Program-made: the position numbers and the translations under genes
In this document: positions 7,393-15,631 of the stretch, piece by piece
How the letters are laid out: each line of letters starts with the position of its first letter
How positions within the stretch are numbered: position 1 is the first letter of the stretch
Assembly: GCA_905614375.1 (NCBI GenBank)
Contig: CAJQSP010000062.1
Span: 1 to 32,520 of the forward strand
DNA: 32,520 nucleotides
Origin: an uncultured Dehalococcoidales bacterium
GTDB taxonomy: Bacteria; Chloroflexota; Dehalococcoidia; UBA1151; UBA1328
Direction: 5' to 3'
Notes under the pieces: model-generated
Databases searched by the model: none
Seen by the model: the letters and a program-made list of their open reading frames with translations, nothing else
Told to the model about the DNA's origin: nothing

Positions 7393-9444
7393 CTAAGGTG
7401 CTGCTGGACCCCAGTCGACAACCGCCTCGTTATCGTCAGGTGTATTAGTCAACTGCGTTAAATTGCTTCCATCAGTATTGATGGAGAAAATAGCGTAGTT
7501 GTTACTGGAAGCTAATTTAATAAAGGCGATGCTTGATCCGTCAGGAGACCAATCGAAACTAGGCCAAGCTCTTCCTCCGGTTTGGAAATCATACACTTGA
7601 GTTAACCCCGAACCATCGGAATTCACTACCTTAATTACCCAGTTATCTCCACCTGAACTGGCATTACCTTGATAGGTGAAAAAGGCAAGTTTTGTTCCAT
7701 CAGGTGACCAGCGTGGATGACGATAGTTTGCGTTTGAATCGTAAAGCTTTCGAGTCTTGTTGGAACCGTCATCGTCCATGGTCCAAATTTCATATTTGCT
7801 CTCGTTTGATCCACTCCCGGAGCTCTCTACAACCCGACTGTGCCAAATAATCCTTCCATCCGGAGACCAGTGGGGGAAGCTATGTTCAGTTTCGGGTTGG
7901 TCTTGTTGAGTCATATTTGTAAGATTTGAGCCATCAATATTCATCGTATAGATGTCAGATCGAGGCCTATCAAGATTTGCGTGAAAAACAAGTTTTGTTC
8001 CATCCGGCGACCATTGAAGCCTATAAATGTGAATCGATGTTGGGGCATGGCTCGATGTAAGTTTCTTAATCAGGGTCTCATTGGATCCATCTGAATGCAT
8101 TACATAAATACTTAATGGTGAATACCCATGATTAGGTGCTCCTGTTGTAGCATCCCGAGTAGAGACAAATGCTATCTTGGTTCCATCGGGAGACCATGCG
8201 GGTTGCTTATTTGTTCTAAGGTCGCCTTCCTCAATCAACAAATAGTCATCAATTTCGGTGAGCATTGTTAGGTTAGCTCCGTTCGAATCCATCACGAAAA
8301 TTTCTTGAGCTGTTAAATATTCGACTTGATTTCTAGGATCAGATGTAAGGAATGATTTTTGGATCAAAATCTTGTTGTACACCGGTGCTGGTGTAGGCGT
8401 AGGCGTCGGTGTCGCAGTAGGGATTGGAGTTGGAGTAGGAGTAGGAGTAGGCCCAACTGTTGGAGTGGAAGTCGGTGTAGGACTTGGTCCAATGGTTGGA
8501 GTGAAAGTAGGAGTGACTCCACCAGTGACCGTTGAAGATGGAGGAGTCTGAATGACTGTGACTGCACCGTTCACGAAAATGCTGAACGAATGTAGGAATA
8601 ATTCACCACTTTCGCTGGTGATTTTTATATCAGCGTAAAAGGTTCCTCCAGACCGATACATATGACCGGCTACTATCTCTCCTGTTTCGGCATTTATTGA
8701 TACTTTTTCCCACTCATTACTGTCTCCCCATTTCACAGCAGCACTTGTTGGACCTATTGCGTTGAGCTCTTTTATGTTCTCAACTACAAAGCCCTTGATC
8801 TCAAAGTATTCAAAACTACTTGGGATATTGAAAGTTCCTTCCCGGAACTGAATCTTTACCGGTTCGGGAGTAGGTATCGGAGTTGGTACAGGTACAGGTG
8901 TTATAGCTACTGTGGCAGTTGGAATCACAGTTGGAATCACAGTAGCTATAGACGCAGATACGCTTGATGTTGGTGTTGCAACCTGAACAACAGGAGAAGG
9001 TGGCAACGACACAGGGGTGACAGTAGATGTTGGTGTTGGAAGCTGAACAACAGGAGAAGGTGGTAATGACACTGCGGTGACAGTAGATGTTGGAACCTGA
9101 ATCACCACTGTCGCAGTGAGAGTTACTGCAGCTGCCGATGATGTAACAGTGGACGTAGCAGCACTTTCAATGACAACCGTTGGTGTAGGTACGAGTGCTT
9201 TAGGTACCGGGGCTTTTCCAATAGGCTGTGGAGTAGGTGTCTCAGTTGCTTCGGGAGCCATCGACTCAATGGTTGATTCCACAGCACTTGCTACCGACAT
9301 TGCCTTTACTGTCGCAGCTGCGGCATCTTCAATCGAGATGTCCGAAAGCTCCACACTCTCTATCTCTGGTCCACCCGGTGGGGTGCAAGCGGATGCAACT
9401 GCAAATAACAGCAGCGATGCGAGTGTTAGTAGACGTAACTTCAA
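7393..9444 (-). CDS. Lipoprotein with PKD-like domain and TolB/WD40-like beta-propeller
   Basis: A 683-residue protein starting MKLRLLTLAS with lipobox VASAC (Cys20), so exported and lipidated. Residues about 65-195 are Pro/Thr/Ser/Val-rich linker. About 195-295 resemble a PKD fold (VKWGDSNEW... HMYRSGGTFYADIKI). A second PTPTPT linker follows, then from about 360 to the end a TolB-type propeller with WSPDG signatures (AWSPDGTKIAF, QWSPDGTKLVF, HWSPDGR, RWSPDGTKLAF, DWSPDGSSIAF), each blade accompanied by a DGSN turn. I see six blade signatures. Such proteins are surface binding or scaffold proteins; the PT-rich stretches would span the cell envelope. The upstream element matches that of the ankyrin lipoprotein. 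No enzymatic residue is apparent. Confidence 0.85.
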   Translation of the reverse strand: MKLRLLTLASLLLFAVASACTPPGGPEIESVELSDISIEDAAAATVKAMSVASAVESTIESMAPEATETPTPQPIGKAPVPKALVPTPTVVIESAATSTVTSSAAAVTLTATVVIQVPTSTVTAVSLPPSPVVQLPTPTSTVTPVSLPPSPVVQVATPTSSVSASIATVIPTVIPTATVAITPVPVPTPIPTPEPVKIQFREGTFNIPSSFEYFEIKGFVVENIKELNAIGPTSAAVKWGDSNEWEKVSINAETGEIVAGHMYRSGGTFYADIKITSESGELFLHSFSIFVNGAVTVIQTPPSSTVTGGVTPTFTPTIGPSPTPTSTPTVGPTPTPTPTPIPTATPTPTPTPAPVYNKILIQKSFLTSDPRNQVEYLTAQEIFVMDSNGANLTMLTEIDDYLLIEEGDLRTNKQPAWSPDGTKIAFVSTRDATTGAPNHGYSPLSIYVMHSDGSNETLIKKLTSSHAPTSIHIYRLQWSPDGTKLVFHANLDRPRSDIYTMNIDGSNLTNMTQQDQPETEHSFPHWSPDGRIIWHSRVVESSGSGSNESKYEIWTMDDDGSNKTRKLYDSNANYRHPRWSPDGTKLAFFTYQGNASSGGDNWVIKVVNSDGSGLTQVYDFQTGGRAWPSFDWSPDGSSIAFIKLASSNNYAIFSINTDGSNLTQLTNTPDDNEAVVDWGPAAP
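8968..9087. repeat. 60-bp tandem duplication inside the PT-rich linker
   Basis: Two adjacent 60-base units (8968-9027 and 9028-9087), the first of which reads gttggtgttgcaacctgaac at its left end, differ at only a few positions. They encode the repeated linker STVT(A/P)VSLPPSPVVQ(L/V). The unit preserves the reading frame (20 codons), so linker length can vary by slippage or recombination. Confidence 0.8.
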
Positions 9445-9453
9445 GATTTCGTC

Positions 9454-9490
9454 ACTTTACACCGTCTCAGCACTCTGACCCCCACCATCC
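9454..9490 (-). promoter_or_regulatory. Upstream element shared with the ankyrin lipoprotein gene
   Basis: Minus-strand reading gives GGATGGTGGGGGTCAGAGTG, then 8 bases later GTGTAAAGT, ending about 10 bases before the lipoprotein ATG at 9444. The same words occur in the same order upstream of the ankyrin lipoprotein (5901-5960). Confidence 0.5.
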
Positions 9491-9577
9491 ATATAAACAA
9501 TGGTGCTTGCAGGTATCGGCGGTAGGTCTTGCCAGTAGGTACGACAGACGACCGAATCAGTGAATTAAATCGTGCTA

Positions 9578-9599
9578 TTGGAGTAACTTTGGAGTAACT
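9578..9599 (+). repeat. Tandem pair of 11-base units (TTGGAGTAACT twice)
   Basis: Two perfect adjacent copies of TTGGAGTAACT, 13 bases inside the right 83-bp repeat. They resemble the TTGGAACAGTM pair found just inside the left repeat, so both ends of the enclosed segment carry a TTGGA-type tandem pair. Confidence 0.5.
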
Positions 9600-9612
9600 A
9601 ACAGAAAAACAT

Positions 9613-9695
9613 CCGCATTTCTGCAAGGGCTTCTCTAGTTCAATTTACCTATGGAACGTATGAAGTTATCGAAGCCATTAACCTCTTCTGCTTTG
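9613..9695 (+). repeat. 83-bp direct repeat, right copy
   Basis: Gapless match to 3181-3263 with 10 differences. It ends 15 bases before the SDR stop codon at 9711, so it sits at the 3' end of that gene, a location often used by site-specific integration. No recombinase gene is seen between the copies. Confidence 0.8.
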
Positions 9696-9710
9696 GGAGA
9701 GGGCGCATGG

Positions 9711-10475
9711 TTAGCTCGTCACGCCGCCGTCGATGGGGATTGCTTGACCTGTGATGTAACTGGCTGAATCGGAGCATAAGAATGCGACGACTTGGCCGAC
9801 TTCCTCGGGGGCGCCGTATCGATTCATTGGAACCCAGCTTTCCATTCGAGCGCGTGTGACGGGATCGCCATCGTGGTCAAGACCATGCATCATCGTCGTG
9901 TCGATAACGCCGGGACAAACAGCGTTCACCCTGATGCCTTTGCGTGCGTAGTCGCGTGAGGCGGCTTTGGTTAGGCCGAGAACACCGTGCTTGCTCGCCG
10001 TATAAGCGGGTTGGCGACCGGTGCCGCCACGGAGCCCCATGTACGAAGAATCGTTGACGATCGAGCCACCACCGTTCTCGATCATATAGCCAATTTCGTA
10101 CTTCATGCTCAGAAAAGCACCTTTGAGATTGATGTTGAGGATCTGGTCGAATGCGGCGTCTTCGATTTCGTGGAGATGTCCTGCCGGTTCTAGAATTCCA
10201 GCATTGTTGAACGCCGCATTTAACCCGCCGTAGGTCGACACTGCATGTTGAACTGCACGTTCAACTTGTGAGCCAACTGAAATGTCGGTGACTACGTAGG
10301 TGGCTGTGCCTCCTGCCGATTCGATTAGGTCCACCGTTTCGGCCAGCTCGTTCTCTCGGCGCGCTACGGCGACGATCTTCGCACCGTGGCCAGCCATGAC
10401 TTCCGCTGTTTCACGGCCGATGCCAGAACTGGCGCCTGTGACGAGGACGATTTTGCCTTCAAGAAGAGAGGACAT
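9711..10475 (-). CDS. Short-chain dehydrogenase/reductase (classical SDR)
   Basis: A 254-residue classical SDR. The nucleotide loop TGASSGIG (13-20), NNAG (90-93), the catalytic Ser in SSYMG (143/144) and YTASK (Y158, K162) are all present, and the end ITGQAIPIDGG is typical of this class. It oxidises or reduces an alcohol or ketone with NAD(P)(H); Arg40 after the second strand hints at NADP preference, which is inference. The ATG at 10475 has AAGG about 10 bases upstream. It is divergent from the Eis-like genes across a 117-base gap, and no pathway can be assigned from the neighbours. Confidence 0.93.
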   Translation of the reverse strand: MSSLLEGKIVLVTGASSGIGRETAEVMAGHGAKIVAVARRENELAETVDLIESAGGTATYVVTDISVGSQVERAVQHAVSTYGGLNAAFNNAGILEPAGHLHEIEDAAFDQILNINLKGAFLSMKYEIGYMIENGGGSIVNDSSYMGLRGGTGRQPAYTASKHGVLGLTKAASRDYARKGIRVNAVCPGVIDTTMMHGLDHDGDPVTRARMESWVPMNRYGAPEEVGQVVAFLCSDSASYITGQAIPIDGGVTS

Positions 10476-10592
10476 TCAGTGATTACCTTTTGTTTAGCTA
10501 GTAGCTTTTTGTTATTGGGTTTGGTGGCTCTGTTGAGATGTAGCACGTAGCATACGTTGTCGGGTTAATTATCTACCCGTATTGCATTTGTT

Positions 10593-11834
10593 ATGACTAT
10601 CGAATTACGTTCAGTAACAGACGAAAACTTTGTTGAGTGGCGTAAAGCCGTTCGACAAGGGTTTGGCATTCATGTCCACCCCGACGATATTGCGCGTCTG
10701 CGAAACGATCGCGCCGAGCTTGATCGATTGGTTGCGGCCGTCGATACCGGGTCAGAAAGAATCGTTGGCACGGGTGGAGCGGATTCGTACTCGCTGACCG
10801 TTCACGGCGGAGCGGTAGTTCCGATGGCTGGCGTGGCTTATATGACCACTTCGGTGACCCATCGCAGGCAGGGTGCGTTCTCAGGAATCATGAACCAGAT
10901 TCACGATGAAGCCCGTGAGCGCGGCGACATCGTATCGGGGCTGTGGGCATCACAAGCCCATCTGTATAGCCGGTTCGATTATGGTCTTGGAGTGAACTCC
11001 TACGATTGGGAAATCGACCCCAGCTTTGGATCGTTCTCACACTCGCCGATCTCCGACGATGACAAGTCTGACGCACATGTTTATTTCGTCGACGCCGATG
11101 AAGCTGCAGCGATGCTCCCCGGTATTTACGAGCAAATGCGCCAGCAAACAGTTGGATCAGTCGATCGAAACCCGGGTCGTTGGCGATACCAACTGTTCGA
11201 TGAAGAGCGAGTTCGTGACGGAGCGAGTGCGTTGTTCTTTGCTATCTGCGAAGAAGACGGCGAGCAGACGGGATACGTTGCGTATCGGATGCGTCGCAAA
11301 GGCGATACCGATATGGGAGTTCTGGAAATTGTTGAGCAGGTTTCTGTGACGGATACTGCCCACGCGACGATGTGGCGCTTTCTGCTGAATTTTGATCTTG
11401 TGGGAAAAATCACGGCAACGAATCGACCTGCCGACGATCCACTGTGGTGGATGCTTGCCGATCCTCGTCGTTTGAATCGAACGTCGCACGATGCGCTTTG
11501 GGTTCGCCTGTTGGATATTCCAAAGGCGCTCGAAGCGCGCACGTACAACGCCGATGGTCAGCTTAAGATCGGATTGATCTCGGAATCTCAGCCGGCCGTA
11601 GCTGGTACTTATGTGCTAGATATTGATGATTCACAGGCTTCAGTCAAGAAAACCACTGATAAGCCGGACGTCATCATGACTCCTGCCGATCTATCGGTGA
11701 TTTATATGGGTGGAGCAACGCCGGGTCCGCTGGTTGAGGCGGGTCGTATCGACACAATTACCACCGGTTCGCTCGCCAAGCTTCATGGCATGTTTTCGAC
11801 CGATTCAGCACCGTGGTGTGCGCACTACTTCTAA
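10593..11834 (+). CDS. Eis-like GNAT N-acetyltransferase, first of a tandem pair
   Basis: A 413-residue protein with the Eis family plan: N-terminal GNAT domain, a second GNAT-like domain, and a C-terminal SCP2-like domain. The acetyl-CoA motif is VTHRRQGAFSGIM (about 88-100), and YSRFDYG (125-131) corresponds to the YGRxGYG element that holds the proposed catalytic Tyr. The chain ends in PWCAHYF; in mycobacterial Eis the terminal carboxylate acts as general base, and the pair here both end in Phe. Family members acetylate amines including aminoglycosides; the native substrate here is unknown. No obvious Shine-Dalgarno precedes the ATG; a small hairpin CGGGT...ACCCG (10561-10579) lies just upstream. 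Confidence 0.87.
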   Translation: MTIELRSVTDENFVEWRKAVRQGFGIHVHPDDIARLRNDRAELDRLVAAVDTGSERIVGTGGADSYSLTVHGGAVVPMAGVAYMTTSVTHRRQGAFSGIMNQIHDEARERGDIVSGLWASQAHLYSRFDYGLGVNSYDWEIDPSFGSFSHSPISDDDKSDAHVYFVDADEAAAMLPGIYEQMRQQTVGSVDRNPGRWRYQLFDEERVRDGASALFFAICEEDGEQTGYVAYRMRRKGDTDMGVLEIVEQVSVTDTAHATMWRFLLNFDLVGKITATNRPADDPLWWMLADPRRLNRTSHDALWVRLLDIPKALEARTYNADGQLKIGLISESQPAVAGTYVLDIDDSQASVKKTTDKPDVIMTPADLSVIYMGGATPGPLVEAGRIDTITTGSLAKLHGMFSTDSAPWCAHYF

Positions 11835-11860
11835 ACTTAGGGATTTTCAGCGAATACACC

Positions 11861-13090
11861 ATGACTATCGAATACCGACAATTTACTCCCGCTGAGCACA
11901 GACGTTTTGGTGCGACGATCGAACGTGGATTCGGTAGCCATTACGAGCCTGATCACGATACGTATCAGCTCGATTTGAAGTCGTTCACTCCGGAAATGTC
12001 TATGGGTGCATTTGATGGTGAAGAGATTGTTGGGACCTCTGGAGCGATAGCTTTCGAGAGTGCTGTTCCCGGTGGTGTGATCGTGAAGAACGCTGGAGTG
12101 ACCGCCGTAACGGTCGCCACGACTCACCGTCGTCAGGGCATCCTCACTAACATGATGAAGCGATTGTTGCTGCAGGAGCGCGAGAAGGGAAATGTCGTCG
12201 CTTCTCTCTGGGCATCTGAAAGTATCATTTACGGTCGTTACGGTTACGGAATGTCGATCCAGCACGAAAATATCAAGATCGACACTAGTAAAGCTGTAAT
12301 CAAGAATTTACCAGAGATTCCCGGTAAGATTCGATTCGTGAATCAGGATGAGGCTCGGAAGGCATTTCCTGAGGCATGGGAAGCCGCTGTCAACTCACAT
12401 GTCGGTATCCCGCGACAGGGCGAACGTAGTTGGGACCGAATGTTCATGGATTCCGGTTCTCATGACGGTTGGAGCAAGCCGTGGCGGGTGGTGTATGAAG
12501 AAGATGGTCGTGCACTTGGATTCGCAATTTATATGCTGAAAGAATTGCATGTATTTGGTGAACAGACTCACGGACTTGTGAATGCCGACATGGTGATGTA
12601 CAGCAATGCGGCTTCGCACGCGGCACTTTGGAATCATCTTCTGAATGTCGATTTGTATGACAGCGTGAGTAATTGGCGTTCGCCGGTGGACGATGGCCTT
12701 CCATGGATGCTCGCGGATCAACGTCAGCTTGAACGCAAGCCGTACGACGGTGTGTGGTATCGAATGCTAGACGTAGCTAAGGCGCTTTCGGCTCGAACTT
12801 ACTTGGCTGAAGGCAGCTTGGTGTTCGAGGTCGAAGATGGGTACATTCCTGAATGGAGAGGTCGATTCGAGCTTGTGGGTGGGCCAGACGGTGCTACATG
12901 TGTGCCGACAACGAAGCCGGCCGACATCACTTTGCCAACCGCTTCGTTGTCGACGATTTACCTTGGCGGTGCGAAGCTTGCTGATCTGGAACGAGCAGGG
13001 CGGGGTGAAGAGAATACAGGCGGATCGATAGCGTTGGCTGATGCTATGTTCGCTACCGTTCGGGCGCCGTGGTGCCCGCTGATGTTCTAG
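11861..13090 (+). CDS. Eis-like GNAT N-acetyltransferase, second of a tandem pair
   Basis: A 409-residue paralogue of the preceding gene, beginning 26 bases after its stop. The start at 11861 (MTIEYRQF) mirrors the first copy (MTIELRSV), so the longer frame from 11813 is rejected. Motifs: AVTVATTHRRQGILTNMM (about 82-99, acetyl-CoA binding), SIIYGRYGYG (121-130, proposed catalytic Tyr) and the C-terminal PWCPLMF. The copies have diverged widely outside these motifs, suggesting an old duplication and possibly different amine substrates. They are probably cotranscribed. Confidence 0.87.
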   Translation: MTIEYRQFTPAEHRRFGATIERGFGSHYEPDHDTYQLDLKSFTPEMSMGAFDGEEIVGTSGAIAFESAVPGGVIVKNAGVTAVTVATTHRRQGILTNMMKRLLLQEREKGNVVASLWASESIIYGRYGYGMSIQHENIKIDTSKAVIKNLPEIPGKIRFVNQDEARKAFPEAWEAAVNSHVGIPRQGERSWDRMFMDSGSHDGWSKPWRVVYEEDGRALGFAIYMLKELHVFGEQTHGLVNADMVMYSNAASHAALWNHLLNVDLYDSVSNWRSPVDDGLPWMLADQRQLERKPYDGVWYRMLDVAKALSARTYLAEGSLVFEVEDGYIPEWRGRFELVGGPDGATCVPTTKPADITLPTASLSTIYLGGAKLADLERAGRGEENTGGSIALADAMFATVRAPWCPLMF

Positions 13091-13307
13091 CCTGAGATTA
13101 CGTTATAGTTCCGGGCACCGCTGGACGACTTGGTAGCGCGTCGCAATTCTCCTACCCGGGCCCTTCCATCTGTAAGAGGAGCGTTAGTCGCTCTCGTCAT
13201 CGGATGGTTTGGGTTCTTTCACTGGAATATCAGGAATAGGATTTCCGTAGCCGGCGATTCACAAATAGAATGCAGTAAATTCAGTAGTTCGATTACTAGA
13301 GAAACTC

Positions 13308-13772
13308 ATGACTAACTTCACACCTACACATCTTGGAAAATGGGAATCGCTGTTCACCGATCTGGTCGATGGCGAAGGTTCCGCCCTTACTGAAGAGGGC
13401 ACTTGGATGCTCGGTGAAAAACCCGGACTGGTGTGCGTGTTTGAGGACGACGAGCCGCTATATATCGAGGCTGCTGCGAATATATCTAAGACGCTCCAGT
13501 GCTACATCAAGGGCGGCTCTGAGTGCGACTTACGTACGATGGTCGGGGTGGTCGAAATGGGTGCTTCGATGAAGAACGCAGCTGAACGCGCAAAGTCGGG
13601 TCCGCTTGCACTTCGAATTTCCAAACGAGTCGAAAAGTTCAGATACCGAGTCGCACCAGCTCCAGCCAAAACCATGCAACAACTCGCCGATGCCTTCAAC
13701 GTAGTCGCGGACACCCGCTATGCAGGCCCCAGCGCACTGGCGAATAGGGCTTTGGATGCGTTGCCGGGGTAA
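13308..13772 (+). CDS. Degenerate GIY-YIG-like domain protein
   Basis: A 154-residue protein. Residues about 39-75 read PGLVCVFEDDEPLYIEAAANISKTL..YI..G.ECDLR, which lines up with the GIY-YIG pattern PGVYxFxDxxxxLYIGxAxNLxKRLxxHL...S.LR. In this alignment the Tyr of GIY is Cys, the Gly of YIG is Glu, and the Arg usually following K is Thr-Leu. The fold may be kept while nuclease chemistry is lost. The C-terminal part has no recognised motif. It stands alone after the Eis-like pair, with a 217-base gap upstream. The family call rests on pattern matching by eye only. Confidence 0.6.
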   Translation: MTNFTPTHLGKWESLFTDLVDGEGSALTEEGTWMLGEKPGLVCVFEDDEPLYIEAAANISKTLQCYIKGGSECDLRTMVGVVEMGASMKNAAERAKSGPLALRISKRVEKFRYRVAPAPAKTMQQLADAFNVVADTRYAGPSALANRALDALPG

Positions 13773-13858
13773 GTACGCTTGCTCCCCATAACCTTATAGC
13801 GGCGAGTTGTATCGCAAAGGCCCGCCACTCGATATGAATCCGGGATGGGTCGTGAACT

Positions 13859-13918
13859 CACATGCAGGACGCCGTTCGAGTAGCTCGGTTTAACTCACGT
13901 TGCGTAGCCCTGCATGTG
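13859..13918. repeat. Inverted repeat CACATGCAGG / CCTGCATGTG
   Basis: Perfect 10-base arms at 13859-13868 and 13909-13918 with a 40-base loop. Could be the base of a structured RNA or a chance palindrome; no known RNA family was recognised. Confidence 0.35.
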
Positions 13919-14009
13919 GCTCACCTGAAACACTCTTCCACACGGAAGGTTTTCGAGCGATGTTGGTGGACAAAGAGTGAATACCGGCAGTGAATCGGAT
14001 GGCTTAATC

Positions 14010-14042
14010 GAGTAGGGGCAGGATTTAGTCCTGCCCCTACTC
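14010..14042. terminator. Perfect 14-base hairpin between convergent genes
   Basis: Arms GAGTAGGGGCAGGA (14010-14023) and TCCTGCCCCTACTC (14029-14042) with the 5-base loop TTTAG. It lies between the 3' ends of the GIY-YIG-like gene and ftsZ, a natural place for a bidirectional terminator, but there is no T-run on either side. A mobile palindromic repeat is an equally good reading. Confidence 0.55.
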
Positions 14043-14175
14043 AATTGACCTTGTTAAGAGTTTTGTTTGCCGTCAGATGCGAACTGACTCTCGGTCGTTA
14101 TTTCGATCTGTCTACGGATTAGTATCAGCGACTGATGTCGGCTCAACTTGTCGTAGAAAACGTGCCATTAGCACC

Positions 14176-15315
14176 TTAGTCGTCAGCCATTACGGCTGTT
14201 TCTTCTCGTTCTACCTCTCGATACAATCCACCGTTTCGGTAGCGTGTCCGCGCTGCCGGGTGGTGTCGTAGGAATGGCGGAATCGCCATTGATCCAGGAT
14301 CTTCGAGTGCCTTTCGAGCAGCCGTTTCGGCTTCTTCCTCAATTTCACCAGCAACCGGGAATCCGGTAGCGATGATCGTGAGTTTTACTTCGTTTTCCAT
14401 CTTCGGGTCGATAACCGTTCCGAAGATGATGTTGGCGTCGGGGTGAACTGTCGAAGCGATCACCTCTGAAGCACGCTGTACTTCGTCCAACGTAAGATCT
14501 GTGCCACCGGTGATGTTGAAGATCACGCCTTTGGCTCCGGCAATTTCAACTTCCAGCAAGGGCGATTTGATCGCCTCTTCTGCAGCTTCCTTTGCTCGGT
14601 TTTCGCCAGAACCCTTACCGATAGCCATCCATGCAGGACCGGCGTTATCCATAACGGCTCGAACATCGGCAAAGTCGAGGTTGATTTCGCCTGGGACTAG
14701 AATCAGTTCTGCAATCGACTGGATGCCCTGGCGAAGAACATCGTCTGCCAACTTGAACGCACGATCCATGGTGAGTTGTTCATCGGAGATGGCGAGCAGT
14801 CGGTCGTTAGGAATTACGATTAGGGTATCGACTTCTGTGCGGAGCAACTCGATGCCCTCGAGAGCTTTTTTCTTGCGAACTGCACCTTCAAATGCGAATG
14901 GCTTGGTAACGACACCGACTGTAAGTGCGCCTAGGCTTTGGGCAACTTCGGCGACCACTGGTGCACCTCCGGTTCCGGTTCCGCCGCCCATGCCGGCAGC
15001 TACGAATACAAGATCAGCGTCCTTGAGCACTTCTTTGATTTCGTCGCGGTCTTCTTCGTGACACTGTCGACCCTTCGCTGGGTCGCCACCAACGCCGAGG
15101 CCACGTGCTGTTGAGTCTCCGACGCGAAGTCGTACGGGTACCGATGCGGTGTCGAGCGCCTGCGAATCGGTGTTTACTGAAATGTATTCAACCTCAGGTA
15201 CTCGTTCTCGGTACATACGGTTGACAGCGTTCTGGCCGCCACCACCAACACCAACTACTTTGATGTTTGCGGTACCGACAGAACCTTCTGGAATCGGTGT
15301 GTTGTGGTCAGGCAT
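14176..15315 (-). CDS. ftsZ: Cell division protein FtsZ
   Basis: A 379-residue tubulin homologue that polymerises with GTP into the division ring. It shows [14 protein letters not shown] (21-34), the tubulin signature GGGTGTG (110-116) and the T7 synergy loop NLDFAD (212-217). IPPFLR (345-350) resembles the conserved tail peptide IPxFLR that binds FtsA/SepF-type partners, but here about 29 more residues, rich in charge, follow it. The ATG at 15315 is preceded by GGGGAGAT, a good ribosome site. It stands alone rather than beside ftsA or mur genes, and is divergent from the thiamine-diphosphate enzyme. Confidence 0.97.
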   Translation of the reverse strand: MPDHNTPIPEGSVGTANIKVVGVGGGGQNAVNRMYRERVPEVEYISVNTDSQALDTASVPVRLRVGDSTARGLGVGGDPAKGRQCHEEDRDEIKEVLKDADLVFVAAGMGGGTGTGGAPVVAEVAQSLGALTVGVVTKPFAFEGAVRKKKALEGIELLRTEVDTLIVIPNDRLLAISDEQLTMDRAFKLADDVLRQGIQSIAELILVPGEINLDFADVRAVMDNAGPAWMAIGKGSGENRAKEAAEEAIKSPLLEVEIAGAKGVIFNITGGTDLTLDEVQRASEVIASTVHPDANIIFGTVIDPKMENEVKLTIIATGFPVAGEIEEEAETAARKALEDPGSMAIPPFLRHHPAARTRYRNGGLYREVEREETAVMADD

Positions 15316-15631
15316 TTTGTTCGATCTCCCCGGTGTTTCGGGCGGGCTATGGCAGTTTGTACGGCCGATTTAGTTTCGCTAGTTCGGTTCGTCACTGCCG
15401 TCGTTAATGAAGTAGATATCCTGACTCTACCGACTGGCTAGCAATCGATTCCTAGAAGATTTTGTGCGCGAATCGGCGTATTTCCCCAAATCGACGTGAT
15501 CCGCAAGCAAATTGCGCCAAATATGCGATGGAGCTACACTCAGGGTCTTTTCCGGCGGCTCCCTAATAGATGCCTCTAAAAAAGTTGTTCCGCAAGCGAC
15601 GCAACTATCATGATCTCAGGAGAACGAACGT

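Larger units (their letters stand above)
13773..14175. other. Gene-free interval with two inverted repeats
   Basis: About 400 bases between the convergent GIY-YIG-like gene and ftsZ. It contains a long-range inverted repeat (13859-13918) and a strong 14-base hairpin (14010-14042). No credible coding frame or tRNA was seen. Confidence 0.6.

Noticed and set aside
8364..8567. Leu/Gln-rich minus-strand frame within the TolB/PKD gene
   Set aside because: It is an alternate frame of the PT-rich low-complexity linker.
3181..9695. Prophage or transposon call for the repeat-flanked segment
   Set aside because: No integrase, transposase, phage structural or replication gene is present between the repeats.
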